NCBI RefSeq assembly: GCF_020524035.2
Contig: NZ_CP129013.1
Span: forward strand, 2,927,001 to 2,991,000
Reading direction: 5' to 3'
Length of the DNA: 64,000 bases
DNA from: Bacillus carboniphilus
Lineage (GTDB): Bacteria; Bacillota; Bacilli; Bacillales; JAIVKR01
The notes under the pieces are model-generated. The model saw nothing but the letters and a program-made list of their open reading frames with translations, did no database searches and was not told the DNA's origin. Position 1 is the first letter of the stretch. Each line of letters begins with the position of its first letter. A program made the position numbers and the translations under genes. Of the stretch, positions 44,784 through 52,748 are shown piece after piece.

Positions 44784-44934
44784 TGCGTGTTCAAAAAGTA
44801 GGGGAAAAGAGCCGAGAAGAACGAGGCGGTGTAGCTTTGAGCACTCGCAGTGTACGAACTCTGTACATGAGAAGCGGAAAAGCAAACCAACAAAGTTATT
44901 CGACAGCAATTTTTTATGACTTTTTGAACAACCA
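44784..44934 (+). mobile_element. MITE-like repeat family 1, copy 5 (151 bp)
   Basis: Begins TGCGTGTTCAAAAAGTAGGG and ends GACTTTTTGAACAACC. Flanks TTATAAG (44777-44783) and TTATAAC (44935-44941) match at six of seven bases. The inside carries GAACGAGGCGGTGTAGCTTT and GCAAACCAACAAAGTTATTC shared with copies 2-4. Confidence 0.87.
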
Positions 44935-45007
44935 TTATAACAAAATTTTTTAGTGAATCTTTATTATTGAGGAAAGGTAATGTATAAAAATAAAGGAGAT
45001 GGAAGAA

Positions 45008-45673
45008 ATGTGTGGTCGGTTTTCTTTAGCAACAGACATGGAGTTGCTTCATGAATTATTTGAAATCGAAATGAATGAAGCATTGACCCCTAGGTACAAC
45101 ATTGCTCCTTCTCAACCTGTTCTTTCTATTATAAATAGTCAAGATGGCTATAGAGCAGGGTTTCTTAGGTGGGGATTAATTCCACCTTGGAGTAAAGATG
45201 AAAAAATCGGCTATAAAATGATTAATGCAAGGTCGGAAACGCTTGATGAGAGAAAGTCATTTAAAAAACCATTACAATCGAAACGTTGTTTAATACTCGC
45301 AGATGGATTTTATGAATGGAAAAAGGAAGGGTCTGTTAAAACCCCTTACCGTTTTATTATGAAGAACCAACGTCCATTCGCATTTGCAGGATTATATGAA
45401 AAATGGCAGAACGGTTCAGAAACGATTTTTAATTGCACGATCATTACAACTGAACCTAATGATTTAACTAAAAAGGTTCATGACCGCAGTCCTGTCATTT
45501 TGACGAAGGAGGAACAATCATCATGGTTAGATAGGAATGAGCAGGACTTAAAAAAGCTTAAGCAATTATTAAAGCCTTATCCTGCTACAGAGATGGAAAT
45601 GTATCAAGTATCCTCTTTTGTAAATTCACCTAAAAATGACAATAAAACTTGTATTGAACCAGTTAAGAAGTAA
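45008..45673 (+). CDS. SRAP domain protein (HMCES/YedK family)
   Basis: 221 residues. The protein must begin MCGRF, because Cys2 forms a thiazolidine crosslink with abasic sites in single-stranded DNA. This fixes the start at 45008 rather than 44999. Other family residues are present: PRYNIAPSQPV, WGLIPPWSKD, NARSETLDERKSF, DGFYEWKK (catalytic Glu) and VHDRSPVI (His). It protects abasic sites. AAAGGAGATGG is upstream. It converges with, and slightly overlaps, the tag gene, another base-damage enzyme. Confidence 0.94.
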   Translation: MCGRFSLATDMELLHELFEIEMNEALTPRYNIAPSQPVLSIINSQDGYRAGFLRWGLIPPWSKDEKIGYKMINARSETLDERKSFKKPLQSKRCLILADGFYEWKKEGSVKTPYRFIMKNQRPFAFAGLYEKWQNGSETIFNCTIITTEPNDLTKKVHDRSPVILTKEEQSSWLDRNEQDLKKLKQLLKPYPATEMEMYQVSSFVNSPKNDNKTCIEPVKK

Positions 45674-46232
45674 CCTCTTTTCCTGTATAGCAGAAACAAG
45701 TGGTCAAATGATCATTCACCATACCAGTAGCTTGCATAAATGCATAGCATATGGTCGGTCCTACAAATGTAAAGCCTCTTTTCTTTAAATCTTTACTCAT
45801 ATGTTTGCTTATTTCTGTAGTGCTAGGAACTTCTTCTAGTGATGTAAAGTGGTTAATAATTGGTTTTCCATCCACAAAAGCCCATATGTATTGACTAAAT
45901 GAACCAAATTCGTCAACGATTTTAATATAGGCATGGGCATTACGAACAACTGCCTGAACTTTTAATCGATTACGGATAATCCCCTCATTCTTTAACAGTT
46001 CATCTATTTTTTGATCATCATATTGAATGATTTTCTGAGGGTCAAAGTAATCAAAGGCTTGCAAATAATTCTCACGCTTCTTTAAAACGGTGTACCAGCT
46101 GAGTCCAGATTGAGCGCCTTCTAAATTTAATAACTCAAATAGCTTTTGATCATCGTATACTGGCACTCCCCATTCATGATCATGGTAATCAATGTAAAGG
46201 GGATCGTCATTCACCCAACCGCATCGATTCAT
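45663..46232 (-). CDS. tag: DNA-3-methyladenine glycosylase I (Tag)
   Basis: 189 residues. CGWVNDDPLYIDYHDHEWGV, QSGLSWYTVLKKRENY and RGFTFVGPTICYAFMQATGM are hallmark segments, and the Zn site Cys/His (CGW...YHDHEW and the C-terminal HLTTCF) is present. It excises 3-methyladenine. ATG 46232 follows GAGGGAGGC, which lies in one arm of an inverted repeat (46240-46287). Confidence 0.94.
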   Translation of the reverse strand: MNRCGWVNDDPLYIDYHDHEWGVPVYDDQKLFELLNLEGAQSGLSWYTVLKKRENYLQAFDYFDPQKIIQYDDQKIDELLKNEGIIRNRLKVQAVVRNAHAYIKIVDEFGSFSQYIWAFVDGKPIINHFTSLEEVPSTTEISKHMSKDLKKRGFTFVGPTICYAFMQATGMVNDHLTTCFCYTGKEVTS

Positions 46233-46239
46233 AAAAAAC

Positions 46240-46287
46240 GCCTCCCTCATGTTTTTCCTCAGTATAAAGGGGAAAGACGAGGGAGGC
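46240..46287 (-). promoter_or_regulatory. inverted repeat that would mask the tag ribosome site
   Basis: Perfect 9-bp arms GCCTCCCTC (5' on the minus strand) and GAGGGAGGC, 30 bases apart; the second arm contains the tag ribosome site. If both arms are transcribed, the hairpin would block initiation. TTTATACT between the arms could instead be a -10, which would leave the first arm untranscribed. Confidence 0.45.
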
Positions 46288-46385
46288 AAGTATGTTATAA
46301 ATAGATTTTCGGCTTTTAAAAAGGAATTTTAACAAAGTGAAAACGTATAAAAATTTGTCCTTATTTGGTTGGTGCTTTTATTTTT

Positions 46386-46630
46386 GTCTAGCTCCAGCTC
46401 CCAGCGTCTGGTAGCGCTTTCGACGCACAGGAGGTGCTAGCATCATCGTTGCCACAGGACGTGGCTGAACTTAGTAGATCCTCCGCTTTCGGGTTTTTCG
46501 TGTTTCCTTTATCTCATGCGGCGATGCACACGAAGTGCTAGCGTCAACGTTAGTTCGCGCGTCGTGACTGTTCTTAGTTGACGTTCCAATTGTTGTGCGT
46601 CGCTAAACGGGCGCTTGCGCTTTTCTTATA
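46386..46630. repeat. repeat family 2, copy 2
   Basis: TGTCTAGCTCCAGCTCCCAG, GTAGCGCTTTCGACGCACAG, CCACAGGACGTGGCTGAACT, then TCGTGTTTCCTTTATCTCAT, GCGGCGATGCACACGA and GACTGTTCTTAGTTGACGTT. The same blocks in the same order occur at 61.4-61.7 kb. It is richer in GC than the surroundings and non-coding. The opening TGTCTAGCTCCAGCGC-type motif is, from memory, widespread in Bacillaceae genomes. Confidence 0.8.
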
Positions 46631-46632
46631 AA

Positions 46633-47500
46633 CTATGCTCCTTTCCAACTATCAATTAAGTCTTGGTTTTCATCAATCCACTTTTGAGCCCCTTCCTCTG
46701 GGGAACTATCTTCAATATATTTCATTAATGTACCGAGTTGTTGATCATTGAGCTGCCAGTTTTGAAACATTTCGAACACATTAGGATAATCAGTATCGAA
46801 GTCTAGACGCGTTAAAAAATAGATATCATCTGGCTCCCCATAAACACCTTTCGGGTCTTCTAAATATTTTAAGTCATATTCAGAAAAAGCCCAATGTGGA
46901 TTCCATAAGGTGACAGCGATCGGTCTTTCTTCTTCATATGCTTTTTTTAACTCAGTCATCATTGCAGGTTCTGATGATGTTAATAAATCAATATCTAAAT
47001 CATATGCTGAGAGCATTTCTTTATCCGTAATATCCATCAAACTTGTTCCTGCTTCAATTCCAACAATTTGGTTGTCAATTTCATCTTTTATCTTTGATAA
47101 GTCTTCTAAGGAATTTACTTCCTCCATATAAGTCGGTACAGCAATTCCAAGCCCAGTTCCCTCATACCAAGCATTCCCTTTTATAATATCGTCTTTGTAA
47201 TCCTCATAAAAAGGTTCATCGGTGAATGGTAGCCAAGCTTCAGGGGCAATATCTAAATCTTTTTTTTGCTATCCCAGACCAGACGGCTGCTTTTTCCAGT
47301 TCTTTTAACTCGACAGAGTACCCTTCATTTTCGAGAATAATTTTCCACATGTTTGATACAGCAATATTTTCAGCCCAGTTGTTGATTCCGAAAACAAAGT
47401 TTCCTTTCTCCCCTTCCTCATTTTCTCCTTGTGAACAACCACTAAGAATGACGTTAAAGGAAAGAACAAAAAGTAAACTAAGCATTACAAATCTTTTCAA
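46633..47500 (-). CDS. opuAC: glycine betaine-binding lipoprotein (OpuAC-like), one frameshift
   Basis: Lipoprotein signal VMLSLLFVLSFNVILSGC with the lipobox cysteine. The first 75 residues run FVFGINNWAENIAVSNMWKI to WSGIAKK. An A8 run (T8 at 47260-47267 on the plus strand) then shifts the frame; with seven it reads KKDLDIAPEAWLPFTDEP. The rest, including VGIEAGTSLMDITDKEMLSA and WNPHWAFSEYDLKYLEDPKG, is intact to WKGA. WNPHW is the betaine-binding aromatic segment. Divergent from the ATPase and permease genes. Confidence 0.85.
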
Positions 47501-47739
47501 AAGTGTCTCCTCCTTATATCTAATATGACTTAGGGTAAATAAGATACTTTCAACCTTTAAGTTAGTCTTCCATATGGAAGCAGATCTATACCTATAGTGA
47601 TTAAGAACTAGTAAATCTGAACTCTTCCTAATACTTTGGATAGAAGATCATTTTATGGATAGCATAACAATTGGAGATAAGCACTTTATAACTTTTGAAT
47701 TTTATTCTATTAAAAAATTTAGAAAAGAGTGTTAACGAC

Positions 47740-48961
47740 ATGAGTGATAGCGTAAAAATCAAAATTCGAGTAGATAAAGTAACGAAAATCTTTGGGAAAC
47801 AGCCTAAAAAAGGTTTAAAACATCTTCAAGAAGGAAAAAGCAAAAAAGATATATTGAGTGAGACGGGGATGACTGTTGGGGTCAATCGGGCGAGTTTTGA
47901 AGTAAGAACTGGAGAGATTTTTGTCATCATGGGTTTATCGGGGAGTGGAAAATCCACTTTAGTACGTTTGTTGAATCGTTTAATCGAACCTACAGATGGT
48001 CATGTATACATAGATGGTAACGATCTTATCAAAATGGATCAGGCTGCTTTACGTGAAGCAAGGCGTAAAAAAATGAGCATGGTGTTTCAACGTTTCGCGT
48101 TATTTCCACACCGTACCGTTATAGAAAATGCCGCATACGGATTAGAAATACAAGGTGTCAATAAAGAAGAGCGGGAGAAAAAAGCGAACGAATCTTTACA
48201 ATTAGTTGGATTAGCCGGTTATGAACATAGTTTACCGGGAGAACTAAGTGGAGGTATGCAACAAAGAGTAGGGCTAGCAAGAGCGCTTGCAAACGATCCA
48301 GATGTTTTGTTAATGGATGAAGCGTTCAGCGCATTGGACCCTTTAATTCGCAAAGATATGCAAGACGAACTATTGGAGCTTCAAGAGAGTATGCATAAGA
48401 CAATCATTTTTATTACACATGATCTTGATGAGGCTCTTCGAATAGGGGATCGAATTGCATTAATGAAGGATGGGATGATTGTACAAGTAGGAACACCTGA
48501 AGAAATTATGACTAATCCAGCAAATGATTATGTTGAGCGATTTGTTGAGGATGTAAATTTGGCAAAAGTGATTACGGCAGATCTAGTGAAAACACGTCCT
48601 GAAACGATTCAAATGGATCGAGGACCTCGAGTTGCATTGAAGCTTATGAAGGATACAGGCTATTCTACGCTCTATGTGGTTAATAAGAAAAAAGAATTTT
48701 TAGGTATTGTGAAGGCGGATGATGTGAACGAAGCTATTTCTAAGCAAAAAGAGTTATCGGATATTGTCATTAAAGATATAGAAAAAGTTCTTCCTGAGAC
48801 GGTCTTAGAGGATTTATTTGATAAAATGGCTGCTTCGCCCTATCCATTGCCTTTAGTAGATGATGATGGCCGAATTCAAGGTATTGTAAAAAAGAGAAAG
48901 TGTGATTGAAGCGCTAGCAGGACACACACTCAATGAGGAAGGAGAGGATCAAGGTGAATAA
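47740..48961 (+). CDS. opuAA: glycine betaine ABC transporter ATP-binding protein (OpuAA-like), one frameshift
   Basis: Walker A VIMGLSGSGKSTLVRLLNRL, the signature LSGGMQQRVGLARALANDPD and Walker B VLLMDEAFSALDP are intact. Two C-terminal CBS domains (DTGYSTLYVVNKKKEFLGIV; ASPYPLPLVDDDGRIQGIV) sense ionic strength in this family. An A6 run at 48888-48893 shifts the last codons; with five it reads VKRESVIEALAGHTLNEEGE and stops at 48959-48961. That stop overlaps the permease GTG, as expected for coupled translation. ATG 47740 follows AAAAGAG. Confidence 0.9.
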
Positions 48962-49790
48962 TATTCCGAAGATACCTTTGGGAAGATGGGTAGATGTAAT
49001 TGTTACGTGGATTGAGGAAAACTTTGCTTCTTTTTTCAACCTTATTAGTGATGCGATCGAAGGGTTTGTCAATAGCATTGTTTTATTACTTAGTGTTCTT
49101 CCTGCCTTAGTTTTAATCTTAATCATTGCTGCTCTTGCTTATTATAGTAGTAGAAACTGGGGGCTGACTATTTTTACATTGATAGGGTTAACCTTCATTT
49201 GGAATTTAGGGTATATGGAACAAACAATTGATACGCTAGCTCTTGTATTAACTTCTGTGATTATTTCTGTGATTGTTGGAATTCCATTTGGGATATGGGC
49301 TTCACAAAGTTCACGTGTCTCAAGAATCATTACCCCAATATTAGACTTTATGCAAACCATGCCGGCCTTCGTCTATCTTATTCCATCTATCTTATTTTTT
49401 GGGATAGGCGTTGTACCTGGGATCATTTCTTCAGTCATATTTGCTATGCCACCAACGATACGTCTGACCAATTTAGGCATTCGTCAAGTACCTGAAGATT
49501 TGGTTGAAGCCGCCAATGCGTTTGGCTCAACAACGAGACAAAAACTATTTAAGCTGCAACTGCCACTTGCGATTGGTACAATAATGGCTGGAATTAATCA
49601 AAGTATTATGCTGGCATTGTCGATGGTTGTCATTGCTTCTTTAGTAGGAGCACCAGGTCTAGGGGTAGAAGTCTATCGTGCGGTAACGCGTATTGAAGTA
49701 GGTTCGGGATTTGAAGCGGGACTTTCCATCGTCATTTTAGCGATCATATTAGATCGAATTACTCAAAATTTAAAGCCGAGTAGAAAGTAA
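48954..49790 (+). CDS. opuAB: glycine betaine ABC transporter permease (OpuAB-like)
   Basis: 278 residues and about seven helices. IVGIPFGIWASQSSRVSRII, TPILDFMQTMPAFVYLIPSI and EAANAFGSTTRQKLFKLQLP (EAA loop) are typical of the ProW/OpuAB group. GTG 48954 overlaps the ATPase stop. Followed by a terminator. Confidence 0.94.
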   Translation: MNNIPKIPLGRWVDVIVTWIEENFASFFNLISDAIEGFVNSIVLLLSVLPALVLILIIAALAYYSSRNWGLTIFTLIGLTFIWNLGYMEQTIDTLALVLTSVIISVIVGIPFGIWASQSSRVSRIITPILDFMQTMPAFVYLIPSILFFGIGVVPGIISSVIFAMPPTIRLTNLGIRQVPEDLVEAANAFGSTTRQKLFKLQLPLAIGTIMAGINQSIMLALSMVVIASLVGAPGLGVEVYRAVTRIEVGSGFEAGLSIVILAIILDRITQNLKPSRK

Positions 49791-49804
49791 TGTCCTATTT
49801 AAAC

Positions 49805-49833
49805 GAAGCACCTCTCTAGTTAGGTGCTTTTAT
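49805..49833 (+). terminator. opuA operon terminator
   Basis: AAGCACCT ... AGGTGCTT followed by TTATTT. Confidence 0.8.
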
Positions 49834-50005
49834 TTAGAGAACTAAGTTGACTTTTGAAAAAACAGTATATTAAAAAGGGATTTTACCGTCTAAACTATTA
49901 GCAGTTTTTGATTGTAGGATATATTCCTCGTTTCTTTTCCTAAATATCCACTTATATACAAAATTCCACACTACTTATACAATTAAATTGTGCGTTTCCC
50001 CAAGC

Positions 50006-50031
50006 ACTCAATGATGTACATGCATATAGTA
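50006..50031 (+). promoter_or_regulatory. sigma-K-like promoter of the CotY/CotZ-like gene
   Basis: AC at 50006-50007, 15 bases, then CATATAGTA at 50023-50031, which fits the AC ... CATANNNTA sigma-K pattern. The start codon lies about 30 bases downstream. Confidence 0.5.
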
Positions 50032-50060
50032 TTCTATAAATGTTAAAAGGGGGGAGTCCA

Positions 50061-50474
50061 GTGCCGTTTATTGGCTGTGATTCATCTAGTAATGGGGGGA
50101 GCAGTAATGGGGGGACGACATGTATATGTACAACGCTTGAAAATTTAATAGGTGATCATGTCTTGTTAACAAAGATTGATGGAGCTATGTTATATGCGTT
50201 TGGAGATCTTGAATCGGGAACTACTTGTTTTATCACGATTTATTTTCGTGTATCGAATGTGAACTTAACGAGTGGATGTGTAGTGTTTGAATTGTTAAGA
50301 CCACTAGGGCAAAGATCTATTACTTTACCTAATAGTGTGTGCTGTGTACCACTAAATCAAGTTTGTAAAGGGCAGAATTTGTCGGTGAATGTAACAAATC
50401 AGTTTGTTACAGTAGATTGTGATTGTTTATGTTCCGTTCAGGAAATTTTCCCTGTAGTCGTTGAGAGTGTTTAG
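50061..50474 (+). CDS. CotY/CotZ-family spore coat/exosporium protein
   Basis: 137 residues from GTG 50061 (AAGGGGGGAG upstream; the ATG at 50040 lacks a ribosome site and would be almost leaderless). A Gly/Ser linker (SSSNGGSSNGG) replaces much of the usual N-terminus. The core then follows CotZ closely: LLTKIDGAMLYAFGDLESGT, CFITIYFRVSNVN, CVVFELLRPLG, SVCCVPLNQVC and VTVDCDCLCSVQEIFPVVV. Cys-rich CotY/CotZ/ExsY proteins self-assemble into the spore crust or exosporium base. It is adjacent to DUF3992 proteins, which in B. cereus build endospore appendages anchored to that layer. Confidence 0.85.
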   Translation: MPFIGCDSSSNGGSSNGGTTCICTTLENLIGDHVLLTKIDGAMLYAFGDLESGTTCFITIYFRVSNVNLTSGCVVFELLRPLGQRSITLPNSVCCVPLNQVCKGQNLSVNVTNQFVTVDCDCLCSVQEIFPVVVESV

Positions 50475-50607
50475 ATTTAGAGCGATGTGTCTTAATCAAA
50501 ATATTATTAATTAAATAGGATGTTTAACTAATAATAGTCATGTCTTGTGATTGAAAACTTTTCAAGAAAATAAGTTCTAATCTGACCTCTTTTTATTTTC
50601 TATACCT

Positions 50608-50755
50608 AGCTTTAGCTTGCGGAAGCACCTGCTTAGCAGGAGGTGTGGTATAAAACCACCTACTTTTAGTAGCATTTCTTTTAGTCGGCTTTAGCCGATA
50701 AAACTCGTAGGCGGTTCAGTCCGCCTACGAGAAACCTCCGTACTTTAGTGCGGAG
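50608..50755. repeat. array of seven consecutive short hairpins with TTTA-type loops
   Basis: In order: AGC-TTTA-GCT (50608-50617), CCTGC-TTA-GCAGG within CACC/GGTG, GTGGT-ATAAA-ACCAC, CTACT-TTT-AGTAG (50660-50672), TCGGC-TTTA-GCCGA (50685-50698), CTCGTAGGCGG-TTCAGT-CCGCCTACGAG (50704-50731) and CTCCGTAC-TTTA-GTGCGGAG (50736-50755). It fills most of the 468-bp gap between the coat gene and the convergent appendage gene. The gap's remainder has a CCCCAA/TTGGGG stem (50818-50864) that may end the minus-strand transcript. Confidence 0.8.
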
Positions 50756-50942
50756 TCGTTTAGTAGGGGAAACATGGGAGAAATAAAATATACAAAGAGG
50801 ATTAACAAGGTTAAAATTTTACCCCAAGCCCAATAGTGTTCAAAACTTTGGTTTTGGGGAAAATAAGGATTGAATCTATTTATTTTAGGTTTAGTCTAAA
50901 AAGTATGAAATTTAAAAAATATCAAAATGATAAACAGATTTA

Positions 50943-51284
50943 TTAAAAACAATAGTTCAATGTTGCCGATACCCTTGCAGTAGCTGTATCAGTACCAGTG
51001 CCAGAAGCATCAACTGAAATCGTTTCTAATTCTGCAAGTGTAACAGATTCGCATTCACCTGCATCTACTGTAACGGTTGTGACACCACCATTAGAAACAA
51101 CTAAACTTACATCTAATGGGTCATTGGTTGATGAAGTATTTTCAATAAGGATCGTACCGTTTATTGAAAAATTTGTACTATTCATCCATACTGTTGAAGA
51201 CATGGACGCGGTAAAGGTTAAATCACAACAAATGGCATCATTGACACAGCATTTATCAGTCCTACAACTCCCTATACTTGCCAA
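50943..51284 (-). CDS. DUF3992 endospore-appendage (S-Ena-like) subunit
   Basis: 113 residues from TTG 51284, eight bases after GAGAGGAG; the frame is open upstream but has no ribosome site there. The N-terminal connector is Cys-rich (SCRTDKCCVNDAICC). It is followed by a beta-rich domain, STVWMNSTNFSINGTILIEN to GGVTTVTVDAGECESVTLAE, LETISVDAS, ending SATLNYCF. Size, CC-bearing connector and the final YC fit Ena subunits, whose jellyroll domains stack into disulfide-linked fibres on B. cereus-group spores. No Ena sequence was available for direct alignment, so this is recognition by pattern. Confidence 0.75.
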   Translation of the reverse strand: MASIGSCRTDKCCVNDAICCDLTFTASMSSTVWMNSTNFSINGTILIENTSSTNDPLDVSLVVSNGGVTTVTVDAGECESVTLAELETISVDASGTGTDTATARVSATLNYCF

Positions 51285-51308
51285 ATGGTAACATCTCCTC
51301 TCGTTTTT

Positions 51309-51336
51309 TATTTTATGATTTCTATTGAAGGAAGGT
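51309..51336 (-). promoter_or_regulatory. possible sigma-K promoter of the Ena-like gene
   Basis: On the minus strand CATAAAATA (51317-51309) is preceded after 17 bases by AC (51336-51335). The spacing is one or two bases longer than ideal. Confidence 0.3.
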
Positions 51337-51358
51337 GATAAATGTGGGGAAAAAGGGC

Positions 51359-52225
51359 TTAGTATGATGTTTTTGATGAGCATGGATTACCTTCAATTAC
51401 TATCTTTGTTTTCTTGAGAACACATATCTTGTAGGTTAAATCAATGAGGATGTCAATATCAAGGTGACACGCACTTTTGTGAACATTTAGGATTAAAAAG
51501 TCTAAATCGCATAATTGACTTTTTATTTTGGCCCCTTTTGGGATACATAACATCACTTTTTCTGTTTTATAAAAATCAATTAAAGGAAAAAATGGATGGG
51601 TGTAACATGGTATCTGGAGTAATCCAAAAATAGAAAGAATTACTTGCGATATAGGTAAAGTATTATGGCTAGTACAAATATGATTGATTCGTTTTCTACA
51701 TTGATTGTCTACTTCTTTTATGTCAAACTGTAGCATCTGAATGTTTGTTATAGTCTGTCCAATAAGTTCTTTTATTTGAGTAGGATGTTGGAATGTTTTT
51801 TTGCAATAATGTAATTGTAGTTCTAATATTCCCTTGCAATATTGCTTGTTTTCTTTGCAAAATAAAGAAATTGTTTTGATGTCACAAATGGTAATGGCTT
51901 TACATTGATTGGGAGATAAAGTGAAATTCTTATCTTTATTAATGGAGAGGGTTACATTTCCAAAATGATTTTTGACGATAACCGTTGCGACGATGAAATA
52001 ATCAGTGTTATTTTCCCATAAATTTCTATGTTGATTTATGTTACATTTTTTTTTGAAAGGGATACAAACAACATCACTGTATACACACTGGACAGTTTTT
52101 ATCTTTTTCCGAATGGTAATTTTGCTATTTTTTACAATCCAATCCGTGACTCGATCTACATTAATGACATGACAATGTTCTTTCGCTTCAATCTTCTCTA
52201 AATCAGTGTTGTTTTTAAAAACCAT
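51359..52225 (-). CDS. two-domain cysteine-rich DUF3992-like protein
   Basis: 288 residues from ATG 52225 (GTG 52234 is an in-frame alternative). The N-terminal ~150 residues contain HVINVDRVTDWIVKNSKITI, a motif common in spore-surface proteins. An Ena-like domain then follows: LWENNTDYFIVATVIVKNHF, FTLSPNQCKAITICDIKTIS, ILELQLHYC, which aligns with the neighbour's W-N-T...QC...TIS...YC pattern. A second half (KVMLCIPKGAKIKSQLCDLD to ILIDLTYKICVLKKTKIVIE, GNPC) repeats paired cysteines. 18-20 cysteines in all. It lies 75 bases upstream of the single-domain subunit and could be an anchor or terminal subunit. Confidence 0.6.
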   Translation of the reverse strand: MVFKNNTDLEKIEAKEHCHVINVDRVTDWIVKNSKITIRKKIKTVQCVYSDVVCIPFKKKCNINQHRNLWENNTDYFIVATVIVKNHFGNVTLSINKDKNFTLSPNQCKAITICDIKTISLFCKENKQYCKGILELQLHYCKKTFQHPTQIKELIGQTITNIQMLQFDIKEVDNQCRKRINHICTSHNTLPISQVILSIFGLLQIPCYTHPFFPLIDFYKTEKVMLCIPKGAKIKSQLCDLDFLILNVHKSACHLDIDILIDLTYKICVLKKTKIVIEGNPCSSKTSY

Positions 52226-52262
52226 TTGTGTCACATCCTCACTTATCCTTACATAAGCAGAT

Positions 52263-52284
52263 TATGAATGAAGCTAAGAAATGT
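52263..52284 (-). promoter_or_regulatory. sigma-K-like promoter of the two-domain appendage gene
   Basis: On the minus strand: AC (52284-52283), 16 bases, CATAATCT (from 52266). Spacing and -10 fit sigma-K. Confidence 0.45.
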
Positions 52285-52353
52285 GCAAATATATAGCTGA
52301 ATAAGGCTATCCTTTCCTTAATTTTAGTTAAACAGAGAAGAATTAATTATCCC

Positions 52354-52488
52354 TCAATCATTAAATACATCAACTTGCAAATTCTCAAGCACGTCTATTG
52401 CTTCTTTTACGGGTAGTTTTGGCAACGCAAACTCTTCTCTTATGACTTCATCTATTTCATCGTATGTCCTCAACTTATGTGTCCCCAC
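52354..52488 (-). CDS. putative 44-aa protein
   Basis: VGTHKLRTYDEIDEVIREEF, ALPKLPVKEAIDVLENLQVD, VFND from GTG 52488 with GAGGAT six bases upstream; the frame is open for about ten further codons upstream. The amphipathic, charged composition looks protein-like. It may be the remnant C-terminus of a longer gene. No family recognised. Confidence 0.35.
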   Translation of the reverse strand: MGTHKLRTYDEIDEVIREEFALPKLPVKEAIDVLENLQVDVFND

Positions 52489-52748
52489 TTGTTTATCCTC
52501 GTGTTGAATAGAAGGAGAAAAGTTGAATTGCTGTATTGTTGATCACAAATAGATAAAAAGGTCCAGTTAATATTAAAAACTTACAAATATTGATCTTTAT
52601 TTAGTTTAATAGTCTATCCCCTTTTTAGTTAGTTAGAATCGATTTAAGGAAATGTCGAAAAAGGGAACTTCTGAACGATGAATGTTGGTAAGTGTTTCTT
52701 TATAATTGGCTATGTTTTCTTAATAAATAAAAGGAAGGAATGAAACAT

